A DNA stretch of 64,000 nucleotides from Salvia splendens (lineage: Eukaryota > Streptophyta > Magnoliopsida > Lamiales > Lamiaceae), in contig NC_056034.1 of assembly GCF_004379255.2 (NCBI RefSeq), positions 8,558,501 to 8,622,500 of the forward strand, written 5' to 3'. Below are positions 13,351 through 25,595 of the stretch, piece by piece (positions within the stretch are counted from its first letter, which is position 1; the number at the start of each line of letters is the position of its first letter). The translations under genes and the position numbers were made by a program. The notes beneath the pieces were generated by a model, which was given only the letters and a program-made list of their open reading frames with translations, was not told where the DNA came from and ran no database searches.

Positions 13351-13591
13351 TTCCATTCAGTCCATCATAAACGATGCCCTTCTATTGAACATTGAATTTA
13401 AGAAATTGATATGTAAAGAAATAAGTGGGAAGAGAGTGAAGTAAGAAAGAGAGAAAAGTAGATGAGTTAAGACTTAAGAGAGAATAAAGTAGATTAGAGA
13501 ATAAAATAAGGAATGAAATGCTCTATTTTTAGCTAAAAATTGGGATACTCTACAAAGAAAATTAACCTAGTTTATTATAAATCGAATGAAG
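13351..13591. mobile_element. Degenerate Stowaway-like MITE
   Basis: The left end TTCCATTCAGTCCATCATAA and the reverse complement of the right end, CTTCATTCGATTTATAATAA, are similar. TA flanks both sides (13349-13350, 13592-13593). The interior is purine-rich, with GAGAGAATAAAGTAGA typical of this MITE family in the window. Confidence 0.6.
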
Positions 13592-13593
13592 TA

Positions 13594-14382
13594 CTACTAG
13601 TATTTATTTTCAGTGGATGAAGATAACACTTCTAACTGTTTAACTGAACAGACAAAGATGAATTAATATTTAAATTTACATTTACTATATAACAAGATCA
13701 CCCATGGATGGTGATGCTTACTTAAAAAAAATTAAATGTAACAAGACGTATTTGTTCATTAGTAAAAAAAATTGATTTTATCTCATTGGTGTAAGTATAA
13801 AATATCAATTTTATTTGAAAATGATATACACAAGCTTAAAAAATACTACCACTACAAACTATACTAATTTTTAGGTTTTAAAAACAAAATCTCTTAAAAT
13901 CAACAAAAACAAATCTACAACATCATATCTTTCTCATGATGCCCTTGTGCAAGGTAACTCGAAAATATCAAAATAAAGTGCTACTTGTGTCAATGAAAAT
14001 TATTGAAGATAAATTACACGGAAATGCTTTTGTGGAAATAAGATTAGAGTGGAGTAATTTAGTGGGCGCGCATCTAGCGTTTACATTCAAAAATCTCGTT
14101 GATTAGTTAACAGCGAGGGTACTTTCGTCATTCCGTTACTAGTATGTTGCCAGTGAAGAACTATCACCAATCCCTCTTCAGTTCAATCACTCTTTAACGA
14201 CTTTATTAAATTCTTTGGTTTTTTTCGGAATCTCATCATAATCACTCTTTAACGACTTTATTAACGACTTCACATTTCTTGATAATTAATCCGCACATAG
14301 ATACACTCCGTCACTTTTACATCTCAAGAAGAGAAAGGAAAAGGAAAAAAGAATTTGCCAGTTCTTTCTTCTTTGAGCCAAG
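13594..14382. other. Upstream region of the TBL2-like gene
   Basis: AT-rich DNA. The last about 200 bases include pyrimidine-rich leader sequence and a duplicated CACTCTTTAACGACTTTATTAA (near 14190 and 14245). No other feature was recognised. Confidence 0.4.
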
Positions 14383-17300
14383 ATGGTGAATTTGTATTCT
14401 AGTCTATCGTCCATGAATTTGAAAAAGATTGCATTTTCAGATCAGGTATTATCATCTCAGAGGAGGAAGATAGTTTCGCCCTGTAGCTTCGGCATCGCGT
14501 TGTTCTTCATCGTCTTGAGCGCATTGCTGTTTAGTGTTACATCCAAAGGCCCTTTTCTTCAAGGGTTGTACAATCATGGCTCACGCGGTAATGATACTTC
14601 TTTTGTTTCTTGGACTAATAGTACTAGTTCTAGTTTTAGTTCAAGTGTTACTCCCAATTTGCAATTTCCTTTGAATGAAACCCTTGATGCAAATGTAACT
14701 CTGAAATCTGGAAAAGGGGAGAAGGGTTTTGAGAGTGCCCCTGCGGGGGATCAGTCGGTGAAGTTCGAAGATGTGAGCTTTATTGTTGAGGGAAGTGTTG
14801 GAGTGGAGAGAGGTGCCAGAAACCGGTCTCAGCCTGTTGGGGGTGCAATCTTGGTGGATGATAGAGGGGGAAGAAGGGAATCTGGGGTGCCCCGTGCTGG
14901 TGATTCCACTGCTAAGTCTATTGGGGATGAATGTGGGCCGGGGATTCAATCTTTGGAAGGAGGCCGTGTTGGTAATTGTTCGAGTGAGGGTAGTAATGGA
15001 GATTTAGGTTTAGAGAATGAAGGAGTGACTGCACCTGCATCTGCTGGAAGTGATAGATCCTACAAGAACTGTGACATCTTCAATGGTAGATGGGTGAGGG
15101 ATGATGCAGAGCCATATTATCCTCCTGGTTCCTGTCCTTATATCGATAGGGACTTCGATTGCCACCTGAATGGGAGACCTGATAGTGAGTATATTAAGTG
15201 GAGATGGCTGCCATATGACTGTAGCATTCCCAGGTATGGTTTATATTTTGATTTCGATTATCAGAGGATCTAGGGATTACTCTATTTGGGTAATTTTGGA
15301 ATGCATGTCCAATAATTGTTTCCTATATTGGTGTGGCTTGTTGTAGGTATAACAATGTTGACAATTTGAGTTTGAAATATATACTTATGGAAGCAAATGA
15401 TGACTGTTCTCGTGCTTGTTTCTAACTACAGCAATGTAGTGGAGAAGATGCTTACATGAATGATCTAGTAATTCGAATAATTTTAATGTGTATTGCATTA
15501 TCTAAGTTTCTCAGATATGTGTTACTTTTGAGCTTTAGAGCCTCCACCAGTGATCCTGCTAGTATTCCAGGTCAACAAACAAGTTCTTATAGAGCTAGGC
15601 TTCTCGATAGCTGATGATTTCTTTTACTGATTTCTTTCTTGCTAAACTATGTACATTGTTGAGATACTTTGAGGAAATTTGTCAGGGATATGTTGTTAGC
15701 AACGTGTTTTTCACAGTCGGAATTTATGGAACTGCAGTTTCTTGTTATTGTTAAAGAAAATGAAACCTCTAACATAAGTTTGTTAAGAGGGACGTAGTGA
15801 ATGCTTCAGATTGCTTTGCATCAACTTAATATCTAATTGTAGAACTGATGATTATGGCTTAGCAAACAATATGGTAATGCTTACTTTTAATATGGTTTCT
15901 AGGTTCAATGTGATTGATTTTCTCGAGAGACTTAGGGGGAAAAAGCTAGTATTTGTTGGCGACTCTTTGAATAGGAACATGTGGGAATCTCTTGTTTGCA
16001 TTCTCCGCCATGGAGTTGCAGACAAAAGCCGAGTCTATGAGATATCTGGGAAGCACGAATTCAAAAAGAAAGGATTTTATGCTTTCCGATTTGAGGTATG
16101 TTCTCTACATTTCAAATTGAAAACTAAAAATTGAAACACACGTTTCTAATTCTTTATACTTCGACTATATTTGAAATTTGAAGGACTACAACTGCTCTGT
16201 AGACTTTGTTAGTTCTCCTTTCCTTGTAAAAGAATCATCCTTCACCGGAAAGAATGGCTCTGTTGAGACATTAAGACTGGATTCGATGGATGCTACAACT
16301 TCAATGTATCATGATGCAGATGTGCTCATTTTCAATACCGGCCACTGGTGGACTCACGAGAAAACTTCCCGTGGGTGAGTTTGTCTTATATCTCTCATGA
16401 AACAAGGTTTCATTGGAACACATACCGTAGTTTAAGTACAAGTACTAGTACTAGTATATGTCGATTATTCCTATTAATTGTAATATTTATACTTTTTATA
16501 GAGAAGGCTATTACCAGGAAGGTGATTACGTGCACCCGAGACTTAAAGTTTTGGAAGCATTCAAGAGGGCGCTCACCACTTGGGCCAGATGGGTCGATAA
16601 GAACATTGATCGTAACAAAACTGAAGTTATTTTCAGAGGATATTCGGTCACACATTTTAGGTATGTTTTGCTTCCCCATGCCTCAAATCTGACTTTATAT
16701 GCTATTAATGTTAATCTTCACTTGTTTTCTATCTATGACCTGCATGACGTTTGTGAAGATTGAGGTACCTATGAATTGATGTTAATTTGATTTACCTGGT
16801 TGAAAAAAGGGGGGAAATGCATTTATTCTGAAAAAAAGGACAATCTTTACCTCGAATCATGTATGAATATATGTTTAAGATATTTTATTTTCTTAGATTG
16901 TGAATGGATTGATTATATCAGGTTTAAGATTAGATTTTTTGTTAGGGAGTTACATTAAATGTTTGAGCGATGCATTTCCCATTAAGTCTAAGTAATACAA
17001 CTGCATTGATAGGTGCATAATACCAAATTGCATAATGTATTTACATAATTAACTTTTAGGCATTAAAGACTTGAAATAATTGAGCTATGTATGGTCGAGG
17101 TTGATCTGAAATGTTGGTTTGGTGCAGGGGTGGGCCGTGGAACGCGGGAGGTCAGTGCAGCAACGAAACGGAGCCAATAATGAAGGATGCTTATTTAGCA
17201 AAGTACCCTGCGAAAATGAGGATTCTAGAACACGTGCTCAAGGAGACGAAAACCCCGGTGGTGGCGTATCTAAACATAAGCCGGCTTACGGATTATAGAA

Positions 17301-17461
17301 AGGATGGGCACCCGTCGGTGTACAGGCCGGAGTCGCAGAACGAAGTCCACGCGCAGGACTGCAGCCACTGGTGCTTGCCTGGAGTGCCGGATACATGGAA
17401 CGAGCTGCTTTATGTCTCACTCTTGAAGAGTGGAAAGGGATCTTGGAGTGGTTCCCTTTAG
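14383..17461 (+). CDS. TBL2: TBL2-like polysaccharide O-acetyltransferase (trichome birefringence-like)
   Basis: Golgi type II membrane enzyme of the TBL/PC-esterase family, which transfers acetyl groups to wall polysaccharides (xylan, mannan, pectin or xyloglucan according to member). Five exons: 14383-15233, 15903-16095, 16184-16374, 16502-16660, 17128-17461, giving 575 residues. Seen: a short cytosolic N-terminus, membrane anchor near 34-53 ([17 protein letters not shown]), a long Ser/Gly-rich stem, then the Cys-rich PMR5N domain from about 229 ([23 protein letters not shown]). The GDSL-type motif [15 protein letters not shown] is near 300 and the DxxH motif [16 protein letters not shown] near 542-545, giving the Ser, Asp and His of the triad. 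The long stem and sequence favour the TBR/TBL1/TBL2 clade. TBL2 is chosen because the neighbour is NIK3-like, as in Arabidopsis. The polymer substrate cannot be read from sequence. Confidence 0.9.
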
Positions 17462-19134
17462 ATTTGTTTCTTTACACCATTGTGGTTATATTTTTTGTTT
17501 GCTGTGGTGATAAATGTATAATAGAATGTTTGATGCAATACACCATTGTTGAAGTGTTTATAAGTATTTCACATAAAAGAGAGGCAACAGAAATAGAGGA
17601 TAATATGGAGTACAAAGTGAGTGAAGTTATGAAATACAAGAGCCAAATAAGGTGAGTCCTTGCCGTAGGGTGACTTGCCGGTGAGGTGGAGAGATGGAGC
17701 AACGCTATTGGTCGCTTCCAATCGGCGCCGCTGGGTTTTCAAGATGAGTTGAATTCCTCATTCCACCACATTTCTGAACTCTCACTGTGACCGCTGATTA
17801 CACCAGCCGCATAGAAAGCTGAGGAGGAATTTGTATCTGGATTTAGGGCGTTTAAATAGAAGATGTTTGTATCATTGACTGTGTGTGTGTGTGTGAGAGG
17901 TGGTAACTGGTAATATACTCGCTAATATAGACGAGATGCTCGTTTAATACTCGATTTTTAATGATCGCTAAAACCTGTTTTTTAGTCAAGGGTGCAAAAC
18001 ATATTTAAGCCTGATTTTGAATGGAAATGGAACATTTATTTATCAGCAGCTCAATAAGATTTTAATTAAAAATGAATATAGAAATCGTCATTATATTTGG
18101 CTTTATAACTTTATCAACATATACTTCTATTGATATTAACATGCTTGCTTTTGGTAATTGAGCTACTTTAGTGTGGTATGAGTAGCACTGCACCCACTAA
18201 TTAGTGCTACTTCACCACTTTCTCTATTTCACAATCAACTAATCTTCCACTAGTATCACATTACGTGTCACCCATTAACAATAACATCTACTATTATCTT
18301 TTTCTAAATTTTATAAAATTAATTTCAAGAAATCATTCCAAGAGTTGAGTCACCATATATATTTGGTGACCAATCAATACTAATACATAGAAAAAGTTGT
18401 CCATGCGAGGTGACTCGACTCTTGGAGTATTATTTTTATTTAGCAATTTTATTTCACTGGTATTGCAGGTTTACTTACTTAATGCTACAATTATCTAAAA
18501 GTAATTAGCTTACTCAATATTAAAATTAGCCATCATCATATAATATAGTTATAGGATTGCAATATAGTATTATGTAGTTTGTTTGAATGTGAAATTTTAA
18601 TTAAATCATATCACATATATATAATCGTGGCTAAATTTAAGGTAGTCATTACATAAAGTGAAAATTACAAATTATTCCATTTTCAGAAATTCGAATAGAT
18701 TGTTTTTAGAATAAATACAATCAATATGACAAATTGACAATATCATTACATTGACCAAAATTTAATAAGTACATCTAAAATTTATTACTATATGGTATAA
18801 TATAACTTTTCATTTCCACTATCCATTTTGAATAGTTCTCACCATTCACTCTATATCATTCCTAGGTAGGTTTCTAACAAGAAATACACATACTAATATA
18901 TGAATAATAAAGTGACATCTATTTAAATGATAGAAAGTGGGAAAGTTTGAGCGGTGTGAACCGAAGATAAGGAGACACAATATTGGATTGGCCGACACAA
19001 AAATCATTATAAGTAATACTATCAATAAAGAAGTCTACTTTTATGCTACTGGAGATTATTATTTGGTCTATATTTTCGTGACTCACCAAGTTTCAACAGC
19101 TACCTTCATAGTCAGAACAACTCGTGAATATGAA
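17462..19134. other. Intergenic DNA between TBL2-like gene and MULE MITE
   Basis: Contains the 3' end of the preceding transcript, a GT microsatellite at about 17880-17896 and AT-rich DNA. The frames at 17371-17702 and 18937-19137 show no family resemblance. One hairpin is listed separately. Confidence 0.45.
18338..18425. repeat. Short inverted repeat, 17-bp stem
   Basis: CCAAGAGTTGAGTCACC at 18338-18354 pairs with GGTGACTCGACTCTTGG at 18409-18425, with one G-T-type mismatch and a loop of about 54 bases. A nested alternative stem, GTCACC..GGTGAC, lies inside. It could be a small MITE remnant or a transcript hairpin. Confidence 0.5.
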
Positions 19135-19143
19135 TAATAAAAA

Positions 19144-19528
19144 GAATAAAGCTATGCGGCCATATTATGGTCAGTCATAAATTAATTAAATAATAAAAAA
19201 AATTAATTTTTTTTAAAATTTTTGGTTTAATACTACTTGATTTTACTTTTATATCATCTTCATTATATGTTGCTCAACATGTTAGTGTTGATCTTTCGTA
19301 GTTTTTGCTCAACTTATTACTACTGTCATTTCTTGATTGTTGTTCAACGTATACAGTAATTCGTGATATTAATGTGTTTTACGTAATGGAATTCAAAGAT
19401 AAGTATCAACTCACAAGTTTATTCACACACATATAAGTTTATATCGGTAATTCTAATTTTTTTATACATGTAAATGGACTAAATTAACTCTTTATGGCCG
19501 GCCACATTATGGCCATTTAGCATCACTC
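19144..19528. mobile_element. MULE-type MITE with 9-bp target duplication
   Basis: The 9-mer TAATAAAAA flanks it exactly (19135-19143 and 19529-19537). Ends are inverted: GAATAAAGCTATGCGGCC on the left and, reverse-complemented, GAGTGATGCTAAATGGCC on the right, with further similarity into CATAATTT-type sequence. No coding capacity. A 9-bp duplication indicates a Mutator-superfamily transposase. Confidence 0.75.
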
Positions 19529-19839
19529 TAATAAAAATGGGGATTCACATTATATTTCTTGTTTGAATATGTAACAATGATCTCATACACAAAAACTATT
19601 TAGAAGTTCATAACTTCAAGAAGCTAAAATGTTGACTAAACGTATCAAAACACAAATTTTCTTAAAATATGTCATCGGTAGATTCCAACCTTATAACCAT
19701 AACCTAATCGAGTTTACTAGTTAATTACGTTGAATGAGTCCTCAAGAAACCAAGCGATGAAGACTTATGTCTGTAAATAGTGATATAAGGTTCAAACTCC
19801 ACCTCTTCTATCTAAGTAAAAAGACTTTCACTACAAAAA

Positions 19840-20185
19840 AAAGGTTGTTTTGCAAGCACCAAAGTGCTAGCAAATAGGCATATATGCTCGCAAACAGTCA
19901 TTTTGCAAGCACTTTGCGAGCAAGAGAGGTGCTACCCATTTGGCTTGTGTCGCAAAATTGCGTGTACTTTAGCAAGCACATGATGAAAATTTTGCGAGCA
20001 CATTGACTGGTGCTCGTAAAATGACTTGCAAAGTCTAGTGGTGGTATTAGTACTTTGCAAGCACTTTTTGGTGGCAAACTTCCTCAATGTGGTCGCAAAA
20101 TTCAACTTTGTTAGCATTCTTTTGTGCTTGCAAATAATTCCATTTAATGACTTATTTTGCAAACACCGCCGTGCTCACTAATTCA
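19840..20185. repeat. Left subterminal repeat array of the CACTA element
   Basis: More than ten copies of a motif around TTTGC(A/G)AGCAC occur in both orientations with short spacers. These are known in the family as transposase-binding sites. The reverse frame at 19932-20162 is built from them and is not a gene. Confidence 0.75.
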
Positions 20186-20392
20186 GTATCTTTTCAAAAT
20201 GTTTTTCTATTATATTTTTATTATTTTTAAAAAATTAATATTACTATTTATTTTTTCAAATCATAGTAGTATGAAATAATTCAATAGAATAACGAAATTA
20301 AAATGTTACATAGATACAAAATATTGTTTTACACTTCAATTCAATTAGATCACATGATTTAGTTCAAATACTACTAGCTCCCACAATTTAGT

Positions 20393-20635
20393 TCAAATAC
20401 AAGCTCGTCGCCTGTACAGCTCCAGGACCTGTTTCCTTTTCTTCACCTCCCAAAAAGCTCGAGAAAGATCGCATTGTAATCTGGTTCTCTTCTCTTTAGC
20501 ACGCAACTCTTCAACCCTTGCCAAAACTTTTTCCTTCAAACAAACAGACAAACAAACGTCCAATAGCAAACAATTAACAAGAGATAATAAGCTAACAGAT
20601 TTTATAATGTCAATAAAAATCATTGAAAAAGCCAT
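20393..20635 (-). other. Possible last exon of a gene carried by the CACTA element
   Basis: This reverse frame ends in a charged, helix-prone tail: KVLARVEELRAKEKRTR, then DLSRAFWEVKKRKQVLELY, ending RRRACI. A splice acceptor before GAAAAAGTTTTGGC near 20540 is plausible. Upstream on the same strand, at 22668-22880, lies leader-like sequence followed by a good GT donor, so a multi-exon transcript crossing the element is possible. I do not recognise the protein. It may be a captured host gene or a TNP1-like factor. Confidence 0.3.
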
Positions 20636-22929
20636 AGCTTAATAAAACAGTAAACTATATCTCCCACTTGAACTACCTAGAAGAGTATTGCTCAATAAAG
20701 TTTATATAAGTCCTTTCATGTGCAGTCCTCTACAATAAGTGTGTTGTCATTTCTACATGCAATGAAGGACTTCATAAACTAAAATTCACTGGTAATTTTT
20801 TCTTACTAACCAAAAGAGAATGCACCATTAGTAACAATATAAGTTGCACCCCAATGAATCCTAAGTTGCGAATCCAAAAAGAGGGATCACACGGCTATTC
20901 GAACAAATCAAGGCCATTTTAGCGCAGGATGATACTAATTTCAACAAAGATAATAGGGGAAATTTCATGGCATTCAATACAAATGACAAAATAGATCTCA
21001 TGAACTGATAGTATGTTACACCAATTCACCTAAACTGAAAATGTAAAGAAGGAAAACTCCATCAAGTCGATTTCTATAAGTCTAGCTACTCTTAACAAAA
21101 AAATCATCTAGAAACAAAGAGGGTGAGGGTCTGAAGTTGCATGTCATTTATCAACTGTTTCAACAGACATCAAATTCAGAATTTCAAAGACTAGACTTTT
21201 CCTTTCTACATGACAATCTCAAATTCTCAATCATATGCAAAGTAGGTAGTCGAATAAATGGAACATATAGAAGCATGCTGATTTGAATTACCTCATAAAC
21301 TCACTTAGGTAACTGAAGTTGAAAGGAAATCATGCTGAGCCTGAGAGCGAGGAAGTCTGAGAACTAGATGATTCTACACAAAACAATCAATCAGATATCA
21401 GTGATCCATTTTATCAGCTATCAAAAGCTTGTTGCATATAGCATCTTAGATATCAGTTTCACCACATGAGAAGAGAGATCCAAAATCAGGAAGTTAATAA
21501 CATATCATCACTTTCATTTATTACACATCATAAAGCTTCCACCACAATACAAAAACATACATCAGTCAGTGAAAGTAGCAAACAATTTGACATCAAAATA
21601 TCAAATATTAATCATCTAATAAATCACACTAACCAAAATTTTAAGATCCACAGATTCCAATTAAAGTAACACGAGCAGATTTGTAGAAGAGGTTGACCTG
21701 ATGAGCAAATATAATTAAGGATTCTTGGTGTTGTGAGTTGAAGCCGAGAAGAGAACGGCGAGCTCAAGCCAACGACATCTGCAGCAGTTATCTGATGAGC
21801 TCAAGTCGAAATAAAATTAGTGAGCTCATTCAAAATTTGCACATGTTGTTTATGGATTCCTCAAATTTGTATGATCAGTAACTTAACTCTAGTTTCCATC
21901 ATAAACACATTCTTTGCTAGCCAAATCAGATCAAGCATTTTCCCACAAACATACACTATAATGTTAGAAGTGCCATAAACACTATTGACATTTACTATAT
22001 GGAGAAATGTGGGAAGAGATGGAGTTTTGAGTAACTGTGATATGCCTATTTTTCTACTTTTTTTCATTTTGGAAGTATTCATTACATACTAATTCTGCCA
22101 TCGTTTTTTTTCTTTTCTGCTTTCTTTCTTTGTTACTCCATAATATTCACTACTGCAAAAATCTGAACTGCAAAATACATCAAATTGGATTCCACATGCT
22201 CAATCAAAATGCAGTTTTCTTAAACAATTTGACCACAAATCAAACCTAACTAGCACCAGCATTTCATATGATTTCTAATTTCCAATTTCTTCAGCAATCT
22301 CGCGGTGCATCCAACAACAGTTGAATTCCACTACAAGTCAATCAAAATCCAATTAATAGGAGCTTCAACTACAGAACTCATAGCTTCACGATTTCAACGG
22401 ATTCAGTCGTCTGTAAAACTAGATGAACTCATACCAGCGGGTTCTACAAATAGAGCGTCAATTGAAATCAAATGCCGCCAAAAAATGGGAAAACCAGAGT
22501 AATCATTTGGTAGAGGAAAAAACTCAATTAAAAAGCATACACAACGAATTGATTAATCTATTCCAATCATGAGTCGCAATTATGAATCGATACGAACGAA
22601 AACTGAAGTGGGACAATTTAAACAGCGCAACCATCTAACAATTTACAATGAGAGGTCAGCAAAGAAGCTAAACACAGTATAGTGACAAAATCGCACCTAC
22701 AAATGAGCTTCTTCTTCTTCTGGCTGCTGTTGAATTTGTGGTCAGGAGCGGATTGTTGAAGAGCAGGGATTCGGTGGCGGAGCAAGGGAGAGAGAGAGAG
22801 AATTTAGGTGAAAATTTTGAGTAATGAGAATTAGGCAATGAGTATAATTTAGGATTTAGGCGAGGGAGATGATACTTCACCCCTTGCCAAAGCGTACAAG
22901 TTGGAGATTATTTCTCTGAAATTGTGTTC

Positions 22930-23260
22930 ACAATGCAAGTTCGGATAAGAGTTAAATTTGCATGCACCATAAAATTTGCTCGCAAAACAAAAAAAAGAGT
23001 TAAATTTTGCCAGCACCATAAAATGTGCTTGCAAAATCAGCAAGCAATATAGCAAGCACAAATACATGTACTCGCAAACTGTCCACACAAAAAGGAAGCT
23101 CGGCCAAAACATACGTTTGCAAGCACTGCTTGCTCGCCAAACTTCTTGCAAACTATTTGCAACCAAATATTTAGTATTTTGCTGCAATATTGCTAGAAAA
23201 TCTCTCGCAATTTGCGAGCACGACCTGTGCTCGCAAATTTGTGCTTGTAAACATGCATCT
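22930..23260. repeat. Right subterminal repeat array of the CACTA element
   Basis: Mirror image of the left array, with repeated TGCTCGCAAA and TTTGCAAGCAC motifs up to the right terminus. The frames at 22849-23304 (-) and 22976-23269 (+) are repeat artefacts. Confidence 0.75.
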
Positions 23261-23274
23261 TTTTTATAGTGTTT

Positions 23275-24748
23275 ATTGAATAAATATATAAATCTCACTA
23301 TCAATACACTTCATATATATTTATATGTACAATATCTATAACCTTATATGTAGAGAGGTAGAGTACATTGACAAAAGTAACACAATAATTTCAAAAATTA
23401 TTTTAAAAGTAAACTATCAGCTCCACTATTGTGCAATTATTTTGGTCCACTAGAATTTATTAAACAGCGCATGCAGCCCATGAAAGGATAGATACAATAG
23501 GCCCTTTATATATTCCACCCCAAAGAAAAAAAATGAAATTAGGGCATTATCCACAACTTAAACTGAGATTTGTCAATCAAGTGGATCGCTATAAGCCCAA
23601 ACATATATAGTCGTTTTATTATTAGATCCGCGTTAATATTTTAAAGCTGTATATTTTAGTGGTATCATATGTGGAGTATATTAAATGTGAAAAAGGGAGT
23701 ACAGTTCCATTTCGAACATCCAATCCAACGATAAAGATCCTAGTTAATAGAAAAGTATAGGATTCAGTGCCGGCCGTACTAATTCTTTCACGTATAACAA
23801 CATGGAATAATGCAATTTTCATGGATATCAATAATATTATATCATATCTTGCTATTTTGCAGTGAGGAAAAGGCGAGAGATAATGGCGCACCTCCATGAT
23901 TAGGGTTACGAGACGATGATAATATAATAATTCAACAACTTGATTTGCTCGTCTATTTATGTCCTATTGACTACCATTTAAAATAGCATCACTTTATCCT
24001 AAAAATGGTTAAAGCCCAAAGAATCTATGCATCTTTTTTACTATTAACTCCAATCCACGACTATATTACAACCCACTTGCAATAAACTACATTAGTATTT
24101 AACCACGTAATAAATTAATTAATTAGTCTCAACAATTTTTATTTTATTAAAGGATATGATGCCAAGTGCCAACACCTGGGATCTTTGCAAAGCTTGTCCA
24201 ACAAAGAAATTAATGACTACCCAAGAAACTAATTTTACATAATACTTATATGATTTCAAATTAAATTTCTACTATTATTTAACCATGAAAAAAATATAAA
24301 GAAGAATCGGATATTTCTGACTAAAATAAGTCAATATATTGTACTCCATTATATATACATGAGACATGCATGTAACGAGGGGAATGAATTAATTTAAGTC
24401 ATTACAGCTTCTAATTAAATACTACATGTATCCATGTTGCTTTAGCTATATTTTATCTCTAGATTTCCTACCCCAAAAGATTTTTTAATCAAAGATAATA
24501 ACTGGTTTTAACTTTTACATATGTTCTAAAGTTAATTAACAATTCTGGATATGGATATATGATGTGTTCTGTCTAGTCCATCACACAATTTTTGATCAAT
24601 AATTTTTTTATCATGATAGGCTAAGAACCTAATCGTGAGTGCAGTAGTAAAAGTCAACTAGTATTCCACAAAATAAAATAAAATAACAAATAGAAGTAAA
24701 AGTCAATTAGTTAAATGTAGCCAACCAATGACCTCGTGATTTTGCTTA

Positions 24749-24787
<39 letters not shown>

Positions 24788-25129
24788 TATTGTTTACCTT
24801 GTTTTATAATGACTCTTTTCAATCCCAAAGTTGTTCTAGGCATCCACGTGGCTTTTTTACTAATGACAAGCAACGTAAGAGATTTATGTTTTGAAGTAGG
24901 AGTATAAGGCAGAAGCAAAATGATAGTTTAAAATGTATTACGAAATGGCCCTTCTACAAGTTCTTTTATCCAAATAAATGCATTCAATACCCAATATAAA
25001 GTTATAGAAAGAATGGCGTACTATAAAATTGATGGAAGAGTCCCATTCTCATGGACCATATGTTGTTGGGCATGGCATATAGCATAATATACACTTTGGA
25101 AAGACATAGTATTCCATCTTTAACACAAA
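23275..25129. other. Intergenic DNA between CACTA and mariner elements
   Basis: AT-rich, no gene seen. It includes a TA microsatellite of about 35 bp at 24752-24786. The reverse frame at 23622-23897 has no recognisable motif. Confidence 0.45.
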
Positions 25130-25595
25130 TACTCCCTCCGTCCCACATAATTCGGGTCAGTTTGACCGGGCACGGGTTTTAAGAAATGTTGTTTGACTTT
25201 GATTTAAATGAATGTAGGTAGTGAAAAGTGGGTCCCACCTTGTGTATTTATCTTGTATTTTGATGAATATCTTGCATTAGTGATGAATTGAGGATAATTA
25301 AATTTGGAAAATTAAGTTTTGTTAATTGTAATTAGTGTTTTAGTGTGCATAAATTGAAATTCAAAGTCCTAATTGACAATGCTCCAGATTATACACATTC
25401 ACTGCTTTTTCAAACCAAATTGCCTCTTCTATTAAACTCCACACACTACAACTTCTCAATGTATGTCTACTGATGATTACAACTGCTTGGAGGGAAATCT
25501 AAAATCAAACTAAACTTAAAACAAATTTTTTTGGAGGGAATGTAGTAGGGTATGGCCAACTATCACTAGCTACAAAGGCATATCTACTAAACAAA

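Larger units (their letters stand above)
19829..23271. mobile_element. Complete non-autonomous CACTA (En/Spm-type) transposon
   Basis: The left end reads CACTACAAAAAAAAGG and the right end CTTTTTTATAGTG, the inverted CACTA terminus, with a 3-bp TTT duplication at 19826-19828 and 23272-23274. Each end carries a dense array (about 300 bases) of both orientations of TTTGCAAGCAC / TTTGCGAGCAC, as expected of CACTA subterminal transposase-binding repeats. At 3443 bp it has no TNP2-like transposase frame, so it needs one in trans. The interior is not repeat-like and seems to hold spliced transcript pieces on the - strand. Confidence 0.88.

Noticed and set aside
14641..14949. Frames overlapping exon 1 of the TBL2-like gene
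   Set aside because: Shadows of the long Ser/Gly-rich stem; the accepted frame continues correctly through four introns.
22849..23304. 151-residue reverse frame
   Set aside because: Built largely from the subterminal repeats of the CACTA element.
24752..24786. TA microsatellite as a regulatory or origin site
   Set aside because: Simple dinucleotide repeat without other supporting signals.
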